The notes beneath the pieces are model-generated. The model searched no databases and was not told where the DNA came from. It saw only the letters and a program-made list of their open reading frames with translations. The translations under genes were made by a program, and so were the position numbers. 64,000 nucleotides of DNA, taken from contig CAJYTK010000017.1 in assembly GCA_913777615.1 (NCBI GenBank), positions 186,001 through 250,000 on the forward strand. Reading direction: 5' to 3'. This stretch comes from an uncultured Agrobacterium sp. Lineage in GTDB: Bacteria > Pseudomonadota > Alphaproteobacteria > Rhizobiales > Rhizobiaceae. Below are positions 54,873-64,000 of the stretch, piece by piece. Numbering within the stretch: the first letter of the stretch is position 1; the number at the start of each line of letters is the position of its first letter.

Positions 54873-55001
54873 TTCGAAACCCTTTCATTGCGAGAAAGCG
54901 CCGTGCGTCTCTGTAGGCGCATGAAGACGCTTTCACTGTTCAATACAAGCATCGCAGTCTGCTGAAAATCTTGCTCAACTTTCAGGTCGATACTGTCGCT
55001 A

Positions 55002-55238
55002 TCAGCGTGTGCGTACTGCTTTCTTCGGCATAGGCAGAAGGCCTTCACGCTGCATCTTCTTCTTCGCAAGCTTGCGATGACGACGCACGGCTTCCGCTTC
55101 TTCACGAACGCGCTTTTCCGAGGGCTTCTCGTAGGACTGGCGCGCGCGCATTTCGCGCAACAGACCTTCGCGCTGCATCTTCTTTTTCAGTACGCGAAGC
55201 GCTTGATCGACGTTGTTATCTCTGACGAGGACTTGCAA
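55002..55238 (-). CDS. rpsU: 30S ribosomal protein S21
   Basis: 78-residue basic protein starting (M)[19 protein letters not shown], the standard S21 sequence, with repeated [10 protein letters not shown]. The start codon is TTG at 55238, with AAGGA about eight bases upstream; a TTG start is usual for rpsU in rhizobia. S21 sits near the mRNA exit and anti-Shine-Dalgarno region of the 30S subunit. Neighbouring cspA on the same strand makes a translation/cold-adaptation group. Confidence 0.95.
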   Translation of the reverse strand: MQVLVRDNNVDQALRVLKKKMQREGLLREMRARQSYEKPSEKRVREEAEAVRRHRKLAKKKMQREGLLPMPKKAVRTR

Positions 55239-55266
55239 AGGCTTTTCCTTACTCGGCTTTACGCCG

Positions 55267-55551
55267 CTATTTTCTTGTGCGTACCAGATCGTGGTTGATC
55301 CAGCCGCCCGGTTTAGAGACTTTAGGAGCGATGGCATCCGGCGTCTGTCTGACCGATGCCTCAACATCGATGTCGTCGTGAGCGACGGTGCGATCGAAGT
55401 TTTCGTTGGCCAGCCTGATACGGTATCGTCTGCCGCCCTGTGTTTCCGGCATGACCGCAACAATCTTGGCGCTCTGCTGCGATGTGAGATCACCGTGATG
55501 TCTGGATTTCAGGACGATGACATTGCCGATCTTGTAAGACATTCTTGGCAT
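55267..55551 (-). CDS. Conserved small protein of unknown function
   Basis: 94 residues, soluble, with beta-rich N-terminal half ([30 protein letters not shown]) that could form an SH3-like barrel. GGAG about seven bases before the ATG at 55551. It lies between cspA and rpsU on the same strand, 28 bases from rpsU. Function unknown; an RNA- or ribosome-related role is only suggested by position. Confidence 0.75.
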   Translation of the reverse strand: MPRMSYKIGNVIVLKSRHHGDLTSQQSAKIVAVMPETQGGRRYRIRLANENFDRTVAHDDIDVEASVRQTPDAIAPKVSKPGGWINHDLVRTRK

Positions 55552-55576
55552 CAGGATCTCCTATGCCATAAAGAAC

Positions 55577-55603
55577 AAAAGGCCGAGCGATGCCCGACCT
55601 TTC
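55577..55603 (-). terminator. Terminator after cspA
   Basis: Minus-strand stem AAGGTCGG / (C)TCGGCCTT with a G-U pair, followed by TTTTGTTCTTT. Confidence 0.75.
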
Positions 55604-55661
55604 TTCAGTCACTCAGCGTCTGCTGCCAGTACATCCGTGGTCAGCGTCCGCGAGAGACAAT

Positions 55662-55871
55662 TTATGCCGCCTGAAGGTTGTCGGCAGAGTTCTTGCCGGA
55701 CCGGCGGTCCTGAACGATTTCGAAGCTGATCTTCTGACCGTCCGTGAGCGAACGCATGCCAGCGCGCTCTACAGCAGAGATGTGGACGAAAACGTCAGTG
55801 CCGCCATTGTCAGGCTGAATGAAGCCGAAGCCCTTGGTGGCGTTAAACCACTTTACAGTACCAGTGTTCAT
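55662..55871 (-). CDS. cspA: Cold-shock protein CspA family
   Basis: 69-residue OB-fold nucleic-acid chaperone with both RNP motifs: KGFGFIQPD and [14 protein letters not shown] eight bases before the ATG at 55871 fixes the start. About 300 bases upstream are free of genes, consistent with the long structured leader usual for cold-shock genes. Confidence 0.95.
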   Translation of the reverse strand: MNTGTVKWFNATKGFGFIQPDNGGTDVFVHISAVERAGMRSLTDGQKISFEIVQDRRSGKNSADNLQAA

Positions 55872-56172
55872 AACGATTTCCTTTCGTAGCAATCGTTGTT
55901 GGTCCCGAAATACCTTGCGGGATTAGATCGATGTTTTGAGAGGAAATCCGACGGGAGCTAGGCTCTGGACCGACGTCACAAGCAATGGTCGATGCCAGCA
56001 ATATAGGCTCAATTTTCGGTTTTGCAAGGCCCAATTACAAAATAGCCCAAGAAAGGCAAGTACGCCACGCGGCACTGCGACCAAAGCCGTCTCACTTGGT
56101 CCTCCGCCGCTTTTCGATTGCGGGCCGAGCGGCGGAGTTCCCCTCTAAGTGAAAGCAGGGCGCAAACGCACT
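55872..56172 (-). other. Gene-free leader region of cspA
   Basis: 301 bases between cspA and the esterase stop. No open frame of interest; likely the cspA promoter and 5' leader. Confidence 0.5.
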
Positions 56173-57390
<1,218 letters not shown>

Positions 57391-57463
57391 TCAATGAATT
57401 AGAAAGCCCTCAAATTTCGGCAGGCCGCCGCGACACGAAGCACTCAGTGCCGGCATGTCGGTA

Positions 57464-57494
57464 AGAAAAAAGGCGCCGCAGGAAGGGCGCCTTC
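57464..57494 (-). terminator. Terminator after phoX
   Basis: AAGGCGCC / GGCGCCTT around an eight-base loop, then TTTTTTCTTAC on the minus strand, 24 bases after the phoX stop. Confidence 0.85.
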
Positions 57495-57517
57495 GTTTCA
57501 TGGCGTTAGCGTGAGCC

Positions 57518-59428
57518 TTAGCCGATCATCGCGTTGTCGTCGCGCTTGATGGCGATGATTGTGGAGCGTGGCAATTTACCCTCACCATCGGGGAAAGGAG
57601 CGTCGGGATGCTGGATGCCGACGAAGTGGGTGCGCTTGTCGGCAGACCAAGTCTGACCGGTCACTTCCGCACCTTTTGGCGCCGTCAAGAAGCGCTCGAT
57701 CCGGCCAGTGACGGGATCGCCCGCCAGCATCTGGTTGTTGCCTTGACCGGCAAAATCGCCCTCGTTGCTATCCTCTCCGTCGGTCTGGATCCAGAGCAGG
57801 CCGGTCGAATCGAACATCATTCCGTCCGGCGAGTTGAACATGTTGCCGGAGTTGATGTTGGAGGAGCCAGCGTAAGAATCCTTATGCACATCCGGATTGC
57901 CAGCCATGCAGAAGAGATCCCACTTGAATTTGCCGTCGGCATGATCGTCATTGGCAGGATACCAGCGAACGATTTGGCCGTACTCATTCTTCTCACGCGG
58001 ATTAGCCGCGTTGACGGCCATCACGTCACCGCCTGCATTGGTGCGAATCTTTCCGTCTTTCACCTCGCCGCGGCGGCTGTTGTTGGTCAGCGCGCAATAG
58101 GCTTCAATAGCAACCGGGTTGATGGCGACCCACTCCGGGCGGTCCATGGTCGTGGCGCCAACCTTGGATGCGGCCTGACGGGTAAAGACGCAGATTTCGT
58201 CCATCTTCATACCCGTCGATTTCGGCGTCAGAGCTAGCCATTCGCCATTGCCATCATCGGTGAACTTGGCAACATGGAGCGTGCCTTCGTCTAGCAGCTT
58301 GGACGTGTCGCCGCCTGGAACATAGATGCCGCTGGAAACGAACTTGTAGAGGAATTCACCGCGCTCATCATCGCCCATGTAAACGACGACGCGACCATCA
58401 CGCGCCACCACAACAGCAGCGTTTTCATGCTTGATGCGCCCAAGTGCGGTGCGCTTGATCGGCGTAGAGGAGGCATTGGACGGATCAATTTCCACTACAT
58501 AGCCAGCGCGGCGCGGCTCGTTCGGATTCTTCGAGACATCGAAACGCTCGTCGAACTTCTCATAGCCATAGCGCGTCTCGGCAGCGATGCCATAGCGCTT
58601 GAAGTCATCCGGCATTTTGAAGTTGGGCTCAGTGGAGCCGAAATAGCCGTTGAAGTTTTCTTCGCAGGTCAGATAGGTGCCCCATGGCGTGCGGCCTGCG
58701 CCGCAATTGTTGAAGGTGCCAAGACAGTCGACACCTTTCGGGTCGGCTGCTGTCTTGACGAGTTCCGAGCCGGCAGCAGGACCGGAAAGCTTCATGGGCG
58801 TGTTGTGGTGGATACGACGGTTGAACGGGCTGCCGACGACGATCTCCCAGCCGTCCTTGCCTTCCGCCACTTCCATGACGGTGACACCTTGCATGTGCTG
58901 CAGGATCTTCACCTCATCCAGATTCGCTGGCATGCCTTTTTCGCGGTGGGGCAGGTTGGTTTCGTTGTTTACATATTCGTGGTTTACCGCGATCAACTGA
59001 TGGCTGCCGACGACGAAAAGCTCCATGCCATCGGTGTTCTCTCCGAAAACCTTGTCTGAGTTTTCAACGCTGACGCCTTTTGTAGGGTCGATATCGGCCA
59101 CGTTGGGGAACAGTGGCTGACCCCACTTGGCAAGCGGCTTCCAGCTATAGCCTTCCGGCACATGGACAGTGTGATCGGTTGCGGCGAGCACCGGCTTAAA
59201 TGGAAAGCGAGAGGCAGCCTCCTGCGCTTGAGCTGAGGTCGAGGTCGCAAGATTGCCAAGTGTGCCAAGAGCCGCGGCCGCAGAGCCGAAGGCCAGCAAA
59301 CCACCGAGGAAACCGCGACGCGAGACGGCGGATTCGACGACGCGGTCGAAATCAGTCACGGCTGGCGGGGGATTTTGCAGCTCGTCCCACTCGTCCCAGC
59401 TGAGCTTGCTTGTGTCGATGTTGGTCAT
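57518..59428 (-). CDS. phoX: PhoX-family alkaline phosphatase
   Basis: 636-residue calcium/iron phosphatase of the PhoX (DUF839) family, exported folded by the Tat pathway: SRRGFLGGLLAFGSAAAALG (about residues 31-50) is the twin-arginine signal. Recognisable core pieces are GTFNNCGAGRTPWGTYLTCEE (split: GTFNNCGAGR and TPWGTYLTCEE, about residues 231-253) and FNSPDGMMFD. GGAGAGC before the ATG. It releases phosphate from organic phosphates outside the cytoplasm. A PHO-box-like sequence at 59485-59502 suggests PhoB control. Confidence 0.92.
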   Translation of the reverse strand: MTNIDTSKLSWDEWDELQNPPPAVTDFDRVVESAVSRRGFLGGLLAFGSAAAALGTLGNLATSTSAQAQEAASRFPFKPVLAATDHTVHVPEGYSWKPLAKWGQPLFPNVADIDPTKGVSVENSDKVFGENTDGMELFVVGSHQLIAVNHEYVNNETNLPHREKGMPANLDEVKILQHMQGVTVMEVAEGKDGWEIVVGSPFNRRIHHNTPMKLSGPAAGSELVKTAADPKGVDCLGTFNNCGAGRTPWGTYLTCEENFNGYFGSTEPNFKMPDDFKRYGIAAETRYGYEKFDERFDVSKNPNEPRRAGYVVEIDPSNASSTPIKRTALGRIKHENAAVVVARDGRVVVYMGDDERGEFLYKFVSSGIYVPGGDTSKLLDEGTLHVAKFTDDGNGEWLALTPKSTGMKMDEICVFTRQAASKVGATTMDRPEWVAINPVAIEAYCALTNNSRRGEVKDGKIRTNAGGDVMAVNAANPREKNEYGQIVRWYPANDDHADGKFKWDLFCMAGNPDVHKDSYAGSSNINSGNMFNSPDGMMFDSTGLLWIQTDGEDSNEGDFAGQGNNQMLAGDPVTGRIERFLTAPKGAEVTGQTWSADKRTHFVGIQHPDAPFPDGEGKLPRSTIIAIKRDDNAMIG

Positions 59429-59829
59429 GGCGCTCTCCGTTTGCTTACTCCGAGAAAATTTCAGGCAGCAACTAAAGCGGGTTTATTACAGCGATGTGAC
59501 GGGTTGATAGGCGGCGTACCTCTTCAGGTTGCGCCTCTCATGCGACCAAGCTGGTGTGGGGAAGATGACTGAGTGGTAGTGGCCGGTCGCATTCCACCCC
59601 TTGAATGGACAAATTGCTGTGAATGTCACCCAGATGCGTCGCGAGCGGTCTACCCGCAGCCTTTGTTGAGCGCGCGATTGGGCACCACGGCTTGCTGGGA
59701 GAAAGTCAGCCTGCTCGGAAACGAGATGGCTGGAAAATAACGCCCGGCCCCTGCGCCATCGCTCCTTGAACGCGGTGGTAGGAGTGTCCTGATGGCCCTC
59801 AATCGTGCGACCATTTTCTTGTGATGAAT
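59429..59829. other. Gene-free region upstream of phoX
   Basis: 401 bases between phoX and the DUF2147 terminator. Besides the PHO-box-like site I see no gene or RNA. Confidence 0.5.
59485..59502 (-). promoter_or_regulatory. PHO-box-like site before phoX
   Basis: On the minus strand CCGTCAC, four bases, CTGTAAT: 11 of 14 matches to the doubled CTGTCAT consensus, 57-74 bases before the phoX start. Confidence 0.5.
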
Positions 59830-59852
59830 AAGGGCAGCGCTTGGCTGCCCTT
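59830..59852 (-). terminator. Terminator after the DUF2147 gene
   Basis: AAGGGCAGC / GCTGCCCTT, perfect nine-base stem with five-base loop; short T-rich tail on the minus strand. Confidence 0.7.
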
Positions 59853-59860
59853 TGTGATCC

Positions 59861-60199
59861 TTATAGTCTTGTCCAGGTCTGCGATTTACACAGCACCTTC
59901 AACACGCAACCCTTCATGCTGAGGGAATTGCCCGACACCGTGCCGGAGCCGCTATAGGTCTTGTCGGCTGCCGGGTCGGTAATTTCACCCGAGTAGCTGT
60001 TGCCGCTGCCCTTCATCTTGCCGATCTGCTTGCCGGCATGTTTTCCCGTCTTCAGCGTCACGCAGAAGGCAGAGCCGCACTTTGCGATTGCTGCGGTCTC
60101 ACCGCTCGCTGTCTTCCAGTTGCCTTCGATGGCTTCGGCAGCAAAGACATTGGTGCTGATCAAAAATGCCAGACCTGTGAGAATCGTCAATTTCTTCAT
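59861..60199 (-). CDS. DUF2147-family exported protein
   Basis: 112-residue small beta-barrel protein with signal peptide (to VFAAEA, about residue 21), EGNWKT at the start of the mature part, and three or four cysteines (AKCGSAFCV, MKGCVLKVLC). GGAGG six bases before the ATG at 60199 excludes the longer frame. DUF2147 proteins are periplasmic with unknown role. A LiuR-like palindrome is 86 bases upstream (60285-60300). Confidence 0.88.
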   Translation of the reverse strand: MKKLTILTGLAFLISTNVFAAEAIEGNWKTASGETAAIAKCGSAFCVTLKTGKHAGKQIGKMKGSGNSYSGEITDPAADKTYSGSGTVSGNSLSMKGCVLKVLCKSQTWTRL

Positions 60200-60703
60200 A
60201 TGGACCTCCCAATCCAATAAAGGCACGGCAGCGCAGTGCTGCCCGTGGCTTTCGCAACTCCAGTGCGAATGGACATCTTTATAGTTGACGTTCACGTAAA
60301 AGGAAACCTGAAGGCGGGGCGGATGAAGAATTTTTGGTGTGTCCGAAGACCAAATGTGTCGCACCCCAAAAACGCAAGCTTCTGCCGTGGTTAGCAGAGC
60401 GTTTAAATCCATCCGTAAACTTTTCGTAAAATTGCAGCGAAAACCCTTAATTTGCAGGCCTTCCCATATTTAACAAAAATCCAATTTTACCAATCGTTTG
60501 GACTTTATTTGGCCCCCGTTAATCATGGATTTTAAGCGCCCGTTGAAGGCCGTTTGGCATAGTGAGCTCAACAAAGAGCAGGAACAACCTGACGACAGCC
60601 GGAGACGAAAAAGCCGCAGAAGACGGTAGCGCTCCAAAGCTGAAAAAGCTTTCGCAGAGAAGCGGACAAACAGGAAGAATACGGGCAAACAGGGACTAGA
60701 AAA
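60200..60703. other. Divergent control region, DUF2147/Sel1 genes
   Basis: 504 bases, AT-rich around 60400-60500. It holds the 60285-60300 palindrome. A 34-codon frame at 60525-60629 lacks a convincing ribosome site and is not called. Confidence 0.5.
60285..60300. promoter_or_regulatory. Second LiuR-like palindrome
   Basis: TTGACGTTCACGTAAA, symmetric except the centre and one arm base; shares the ACGT-x2-ACGT core with 26609-26622. Confidence 0.45.
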
Positions 60704-60970
60704 ATGGCAAGATTTGAAATGCGCGATATCGAGTTGGCAGTTGCCGGTGGACAAAGCCGCGCGGATGTCTTCTGCAATCTCGGCCTGATCTATGCAACAG
60801 GCCGGGGCTGCCCGGTGGATCTCATTGCCGCCCATAAGTGGCTGAATATCGCAGCCATCAAGGGTTCGGAAAGAGCTGCATCGCTACGCGCCGATCTTGC
60901 CCGCAACATGACCAAAGCAGACCTCGCTGCAGCCCTTCGCGCTGCCCGCGACTGGATGACCACGCACTGA
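60704..60970 (+). CDS. Sel1-repeat protein
   Basis: 88-residue soluble protein with one to two Sel1-like helical repeats (FCNLGLIYATGRGCPVDLIAAHKWLNIA, centred on residues 22-50; ADVFCNLGLIYATGRG shows the core). Such repeats bind protein partners. AGGGA about nine bases before the ATG. A structured 3' region ends in a strong terminator at 61112-61150. Confidence 0.88.
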   Translation: MARFEMRDIELAVAGGQSRADVFCNLGLIYATGRGCPVDLIAAHKWLNIAAIKGSERAASLRADLARNMTKADLAAALRAARDWMTTH

Positions 60971-61111
60971 ATTCCAAGAAGACGATTTCAAAAAGACGGA
61001 GCGATCAGAAGATCGCCAGTGGTTTCGACTGGTAACCTCCAGTCCCGGTCGAGACACCCATGATACCGCAAACGCCGACGGCAACGCCGCATGCTTGCAA
61101 CGAGAGATCAA

Positions 61112-61150
61112 AACCGTGACCGGCAGAAACAAGGCCGGCACGGTTTTTTC
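61112..61150 (+). terminator. Terminator after the Sel1 gene
   Basis: AACCGTG-CCGGC / GCCGGCACGGTT with one bulged base, followed by TTTTTTCTTG. Confidence 0.85.
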
Positions 61151-61161
61151 TTGTTTGATTG

Positions 61162-62274
61162 TCAGCCGATCGCTTTCAAGACTTTCGGCAGAGCCTCGGC
61201 GAAAAGGTCGAGCTTGTCGTCCGGGCCAGCGCTCACTCGGATACAGCGGTTGAGCGGTTCCACGCCCGGCATGCGGATGAAGACGCCATGCTCCATTAAT
61301 CCGTCCACGATGGATTTTGCATAGACGCCGTCTTTGTGACAGTCGATAGCAACGAAGTTCGTCGCCGAGGGGAGGGGCGAAAGACCGTTTTGCCGTGCAA
61401 CCGTGGAAATACGCTCGCGGGCATTGGCGATGCGCTTCACAACGTCGCGCAGATAGACTTGATCGTTAAGTGCTGCCAGCGCCGCTGCGATCGAAACCCG
61501 AGACATGCCGAAGTGATTGCGAATCTTGTCGAATGCTTGCGCATTGCCGAGTGTGCCGATCGCATAACCGACGCGCGCACCGGCAAGACCATATGCTTTG
61601 GAAAAAGTCCGCATGCGTAAAACATTCGGCATACCGATCATGGCGCGGACGCTGGGTACCGCACTTTCCGGTGCCGTTTCGCAGTAGGCCTCATCGAGAA
61701 TCAGCAGGCATGTTTCCGGCAGCGCCTTGGCAAAGGTCAGCACCTCGTTTGCGTCCCACCAACTGCCCATAGGATTGTCGGGGTTTGCGAAATAAACCAG
61801 CGGCGCATTTTCCTTTATGACGAGATCGAGCAGTCCATCGAGGTTCTCGTGGTCATCAAGATAGGGCGTCGTTACCAACCGGCCACCATAGCCATTCACA
61901 TGGTAATTGAACGTCGGGTATCCACCGAAAGACGTGACGACCGGCGTACCCGGTTCCACCACCAACCGAACGATTTCACCCAGCAGTCCGTCCACACCAC
62001 TTCCAATGGCGATATTGCCTCGCGAAATGCCGTGATGGATGGCGAGCGCTTCACGCAACTCGTAATTTTCCGGATCGGTATACATCCATGTTTCGCCAGC
62101 GGCATTGCGCATTGCCTCAAGCACGGAAGGTGAGGGGCCAAAGCCGCTTTCATTGGCGCCGATACGCGCCTTGACTGCCAGTTTTCTGTTGCGCTCTATC
62201 GCTTCAGGACCAACGAAAGGGACTGTGGATGGAAGCGAGGCGGCAAGGGGAGTGAAGCGCGAAAATGCGGACAT
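61162..62274 (-). CDS. Histidinol-phosphate aminotransferase-like enzyme
   Basis: 370-residue class I/II PLP aminotransferase of the HisC branch. ANESGFGPSP, NPDNPMGSWW and the PLP-lysine segment RTFSKAYGLAGARVGYAIG (Lys near residue 220) are present. It is not in a his operon, so besides histidinol phosphate it may act on aromatic or other amino acids, as many isolated HisC-like proteins do. Start at 62274 (MSAFSRF) is preferred over 62352, which lies inside the upstream terminator region. Confidence 0.88.
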   Translation of the reverse strand: MSAFSRFTPLAASLPSTVPFVGPEAIERNRKLAVKARIGANESGFGPSPSVLEAMRNAAGETWMYTDPENYELREALAIHHGISRGNIAIGSGVDGLLGEIVRLVVEPGTPVVTSFGGYPTFNYHVNGYGGRLVTTPYLDDHENLDGLLDLVIKENAPLVYFANPDNPMGSWWDANEVLTFAKALPETCLLILDEAYCETAPESAVPSVRAMIGMPNVLRMRTFSKAYGLAGARVGYAIGTLGNAQAFDKIRNHFGMSRVSIAAALAALNDQVYLRDVVKRIANARERISTVARQNGLSPLPSATNFVAIDCHKDGVYAKSIVDGLMEHGVFIRMPGVEPLNRCIRVSAGPDDKLDLFAEALPKVLKAIG

Positions 62275-62319
62275 TTCAGTGGGTTCCGTGTTTCTTGAAG
62301 CGGATGGCCTCACAATAGA

Positions 62320-62349
62320 AACAAAATCGGCCTGCGCAAGGCAGGCCGA
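62320..62349 (-). terminator. Terminator after the PilZ gene
   Basis: TCGGCCTGC / GCAGGCCGA, perfect nine-base stem with five-base loop, then TTTTGTTTCT on the minus strand, between the PilZ stop and the aminotransferase start. Confidence 0.8.
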
Positions 62350-62406
62350 CATCTATGCCGCTATTTTGAGCGTATTTTTCGCTGTCGACTCTAGGTCGCG
62401 TCGTTA

Positions 62407-62760
62407 TCAGAGCGACGTCTCGAAGCTCAAGCGACGGATATGGTGCAGAAACTCGGGATCGATCAGCATGTTGAAACCGACAGAAGCGTTTTCCTCTTCC
62501 CTCCGGATCAGCGTGCAGCCGATTTCATCGCGTATACCGATAATCTCAAGATAGAAATTGCTGGGAAGGTCGAGATGAGGGCTGACTTCGATGTCTGCTC
62601 CATAGAGAGAAATCTTGCGGATGAGACAACGCATCGTGTTGCTGGTGCTGAGATGATGGCCGATGAAGGTGATCTTACCGGGTCGGTCGATCACATATTT
62701 TTCATACATCTCGTCTTGTGGAACGGCACCCTTTGTCTTGATATCTATATTGAGTGTCAT
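62407..62760 (-). CDS. PilZ-domain-like protein
   Basis: 117 residues, soluble. It has a PilZ-like beta-barrel pattern (RCLIRKISLYGADIEVSP, LEIIGIRDEIGCTLIRREEENASVGFNML), but the c-di-GMP motif RxxxR is not clearly present near the N-terminus and D/NxSxxG is only approximated by KISLYGA. Binding of c-di-GMP is therefore uncertain. GGGAGG six bases before the ATG at 62760 excludes the longer frame. Confidence 0.8.
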   Translation of the reverse strand: MTLNIDIKTKGAVPQDEMYEKYVIDRPGKITFIGHHLSTSNTMRCLIRKISLYGADIEVSPHLDLPSNFYLEIIGIRDEIGCTLIRREEENASVGFNMLIDPEFLHHIRRLSFETSL

Positions 62761-63045
62761 GACAACCTCCCGATTGTCTCTTCTCGTCCTTGAATGATAC
62801 GCCTGCCGAGTTGCCGGATTCTGAAGGCAATTCGTAAAATGCCGTATGTCTGTCCCATTTTGCCACGGCATGCGCCGAGCGAACTGGTCTTCTGTGACGT
62901 TGGTAGAACATTATTATCTCCAGAAGGTTGCGTGGAGCTTATAGAACCGCCGCCGGTAGACGCCTCGCACGTGGTTGACGTGAAGCGTACTTGTCGTTAC
63001 GCCTGCTTCGATACGGAAGACGCAGGGTTGGGTGGAGCATTTCAG

Positions 63046-64000
63046 ATGGCGGGCAGACTGGTCATTATCGGCGCTGGGCAGGGAGCCTTCGCTCTCGCTG
63101 CCAAGCTTCGTGCTTTAAAGGACGATCGTCCCATCACCATCATCGGTTCGGAAGAGGTTCTTCCCTATCAGCGTCCGCCTTTGTCCAAGAAATATCTCAT
63201 GGGCGAAATGAGTTTCGATCGGCTGGAATTCCGATCTTCTCAATGGTTCTTGGACAATAATGTCGAGATCCGGCTCTCCACATGGGTCGAGGAAATCGAC
63301 CGCAAGGCGAAGACTGTCCGGATGCAGGATGGCTCCGTGCTGGCTTACGACAAGCTCGCACTGGCAACAGGTGCGGCGCCTCGTTTGCTGCCCGCGGGCG
63401 TGGGCGGCGATCTGGACGGAGTCTTAACCGTCCGAGACAAGCGCGATGCCGATCGGCTGAGGGAGGAAATGCAGCCGGGTCGGCGGTTGTTGGTCATAGG
63501 CGGCGGTTACATCGGACTGGAGGCCGCAGCAGTAGCGCGTCAACTTGGGCTTGATGTTACGCTCATTGAAATGGCCGACCGGATTCTTCAACGAGTCGCC
63601 TCGGCTGAAACAGCCGCCATTATGCGCGACCTGCATGTATCGAAAGGGGTTTCCGTTCGAGAAAAGACAGGTCTTGTGCGACTTGAGGGAGAGGGTGGAC
63701 GTGTAAAGAAAGCAGAGCTTTCGGACGGTTCGTCACTGGACGTCGACTTCGTCATAGCCGGCATTGGTGTTACTCCCAATGACCGCTTGGCCCGTGAGTC
63801 GGGCTTGGCAGTGGGCAATGGTGTCATCGTCGATGAGTTCACGCGCACCTCCGATTTCGACATCCACGCTATGGGCGACTGCGCAGTTTTGCCAATGAAT
63901 GGTGCGGCGGTTCGTTTGGAGTCGGTGCAGAATGCGGTCGATCAGGCGGAGGCTGCAGCGCTCGTGCTTTCAGGCGAAGAAAGGCCTTATCTGCCAAAGC
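63046..64000 (+). CDS. Ferredoxin/rubredoxin reductase, N-terminal part (cut by right edge)
   Basis: FAD- and NAD-dependent reductase of the ferredoxin reductase family (BphA4/AhpF-like fold), first 318 codons, continuing past the window. It has the FAD motif VIIGAGQGAFALAAKLR at the N-terminus, the YQRPPLSKKYL segment, the NAD motif VIGGGYIGLEAAAV near residue 148, and the FAD-binding block MGDCAVLP near residue 280. GGAG about nine bases before the ATG at 63046. It probably passes electrons to a ferredoxin for an oxygenase or P450; no partner is in view. Confidence 0.9.
   Translation, partial: MAGRLVIIGAGQGAFALAAKLRALKDDRPITIIGSEEVLPYQRPPLSKKYLMGEMSFDRLEFRSSQWFLDNNVEIRLSTWVEEIDRKAKTVRMQDGSVLAYDKLALATGAAPRLLPAGVGGDLDGVLTVRDKRDADRLREEMQPGRRLLVIGGGYIGLEAAAVARQLGLDVTLIEMADRILQRVASAETAAIMRDLHVSKGVSVREKTGLVRLEGEGGRVKKAELSDGSSLDVDFVIAGIGVTPNDRLARESGLAVGNGVIVDEFTRTSDFDIHAMGDCAVLPMNGAAVRLESVQNAVDQAEAAALVLSGEERPYLPK

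Overview
The window is 64 kb of chromosome from an alphaproteobacterium of the Rhizobiaceae, closest in style to Agrobacterium/Rhizobium. The evidence is a cytochrome c maturation pair (ccmF/cycK, ccmH/cycL) followed by degP, a two-component pair and glnE; a PleC-type cell-cycle kinase; perfect TTAA-N7-TTAA CtrA boxes; a TTG-initiated rpsU beside a cold-shock gene; and many short-gapped or stop/start-overlapping operons of moderately high GC. I found no rRNA, tRNA, insertion sequence, integrase or CRISPR array. This is core chromosome with a few accessory-looking patches.

Layout. 1-10.1 kb (+): end of ccmF, ccmH, degP with its terminator, OmpR-type regulator plus sensor kinase, glnE, and a membrane metallophosphoesterase. 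10.1-15.8 kb (-): pleC, a small AhpD-like protein, pepN. 16.2-18.2 kb (+): a drug/metabolite exporter and an unrecognised winged-helix-like protein behind a palindrome, then about 680 bases with a heptamer tandem repeat. 18.9-22.2 kb (-): a uracil-DNA-glycosylase-like protein, a YegD-type Hsp70 and an AmpR-like regulator, the last divergent from a class D beta-lactamase (22.3-23.2 kb). 23.2-26.4 kb: small membrane protein, atypical SDR, dGTPase, GNAT. 26.8-33.2 kb: ETF-ubiquinone oxidoreductase behind a LiuR-like palindrome, GNAT, pentapeptide-repeat protein, then a zinc-less alcohol dehydrogenase divergent from an HxlR regulator fused by overlap to an aldehyde dehydrogenase.

33.6-38.6 kb (+): uppP, then a five-gene operon of an amino-acid ABC importer and a homocysteine S-methyltransferase, which together look like uptake and use of a methylated sulfur amino acid. 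38.6-40.6 kb (-): GNAT and mgtE. 41-44 kb: an autotransporter with exact 207-base internal repeats and a CtrA box. 44-54 kb: MFS exporter, lipid kinase, class III aminotransferase with OsmC protein, a three-gene lipid-linked sugar transfer group (GT39, GT2, flippase-like membrane protein), amn, and two very small linked membrane proteins. 54.6-56 kb (-): small basic protein, rpsU, a conserved small protein and cspA. 56-64 kb: secreted esterase, Tat-exported PhoX with a PHO-box-like site, a DUF2147 lipoprotein-size protein, Sel1-repeat protein, aminotransferase, PilZ protein, and the start of a ferredoxin/rubredoxin reductase cut by the right edge.

No clearly new multi-gene defence or mobile system is visible. 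The most useful leads are regulatory (two CtrA boxes, a pair of LiuR-like palindromes, a terminator-tipped leader in front of the MFS gene), the glycosylase-like protein that lacks expected cluster and catalytic residues, the AmpR/class D pairing, and the tandem small membrane genes at 53.6-53.9 kb.
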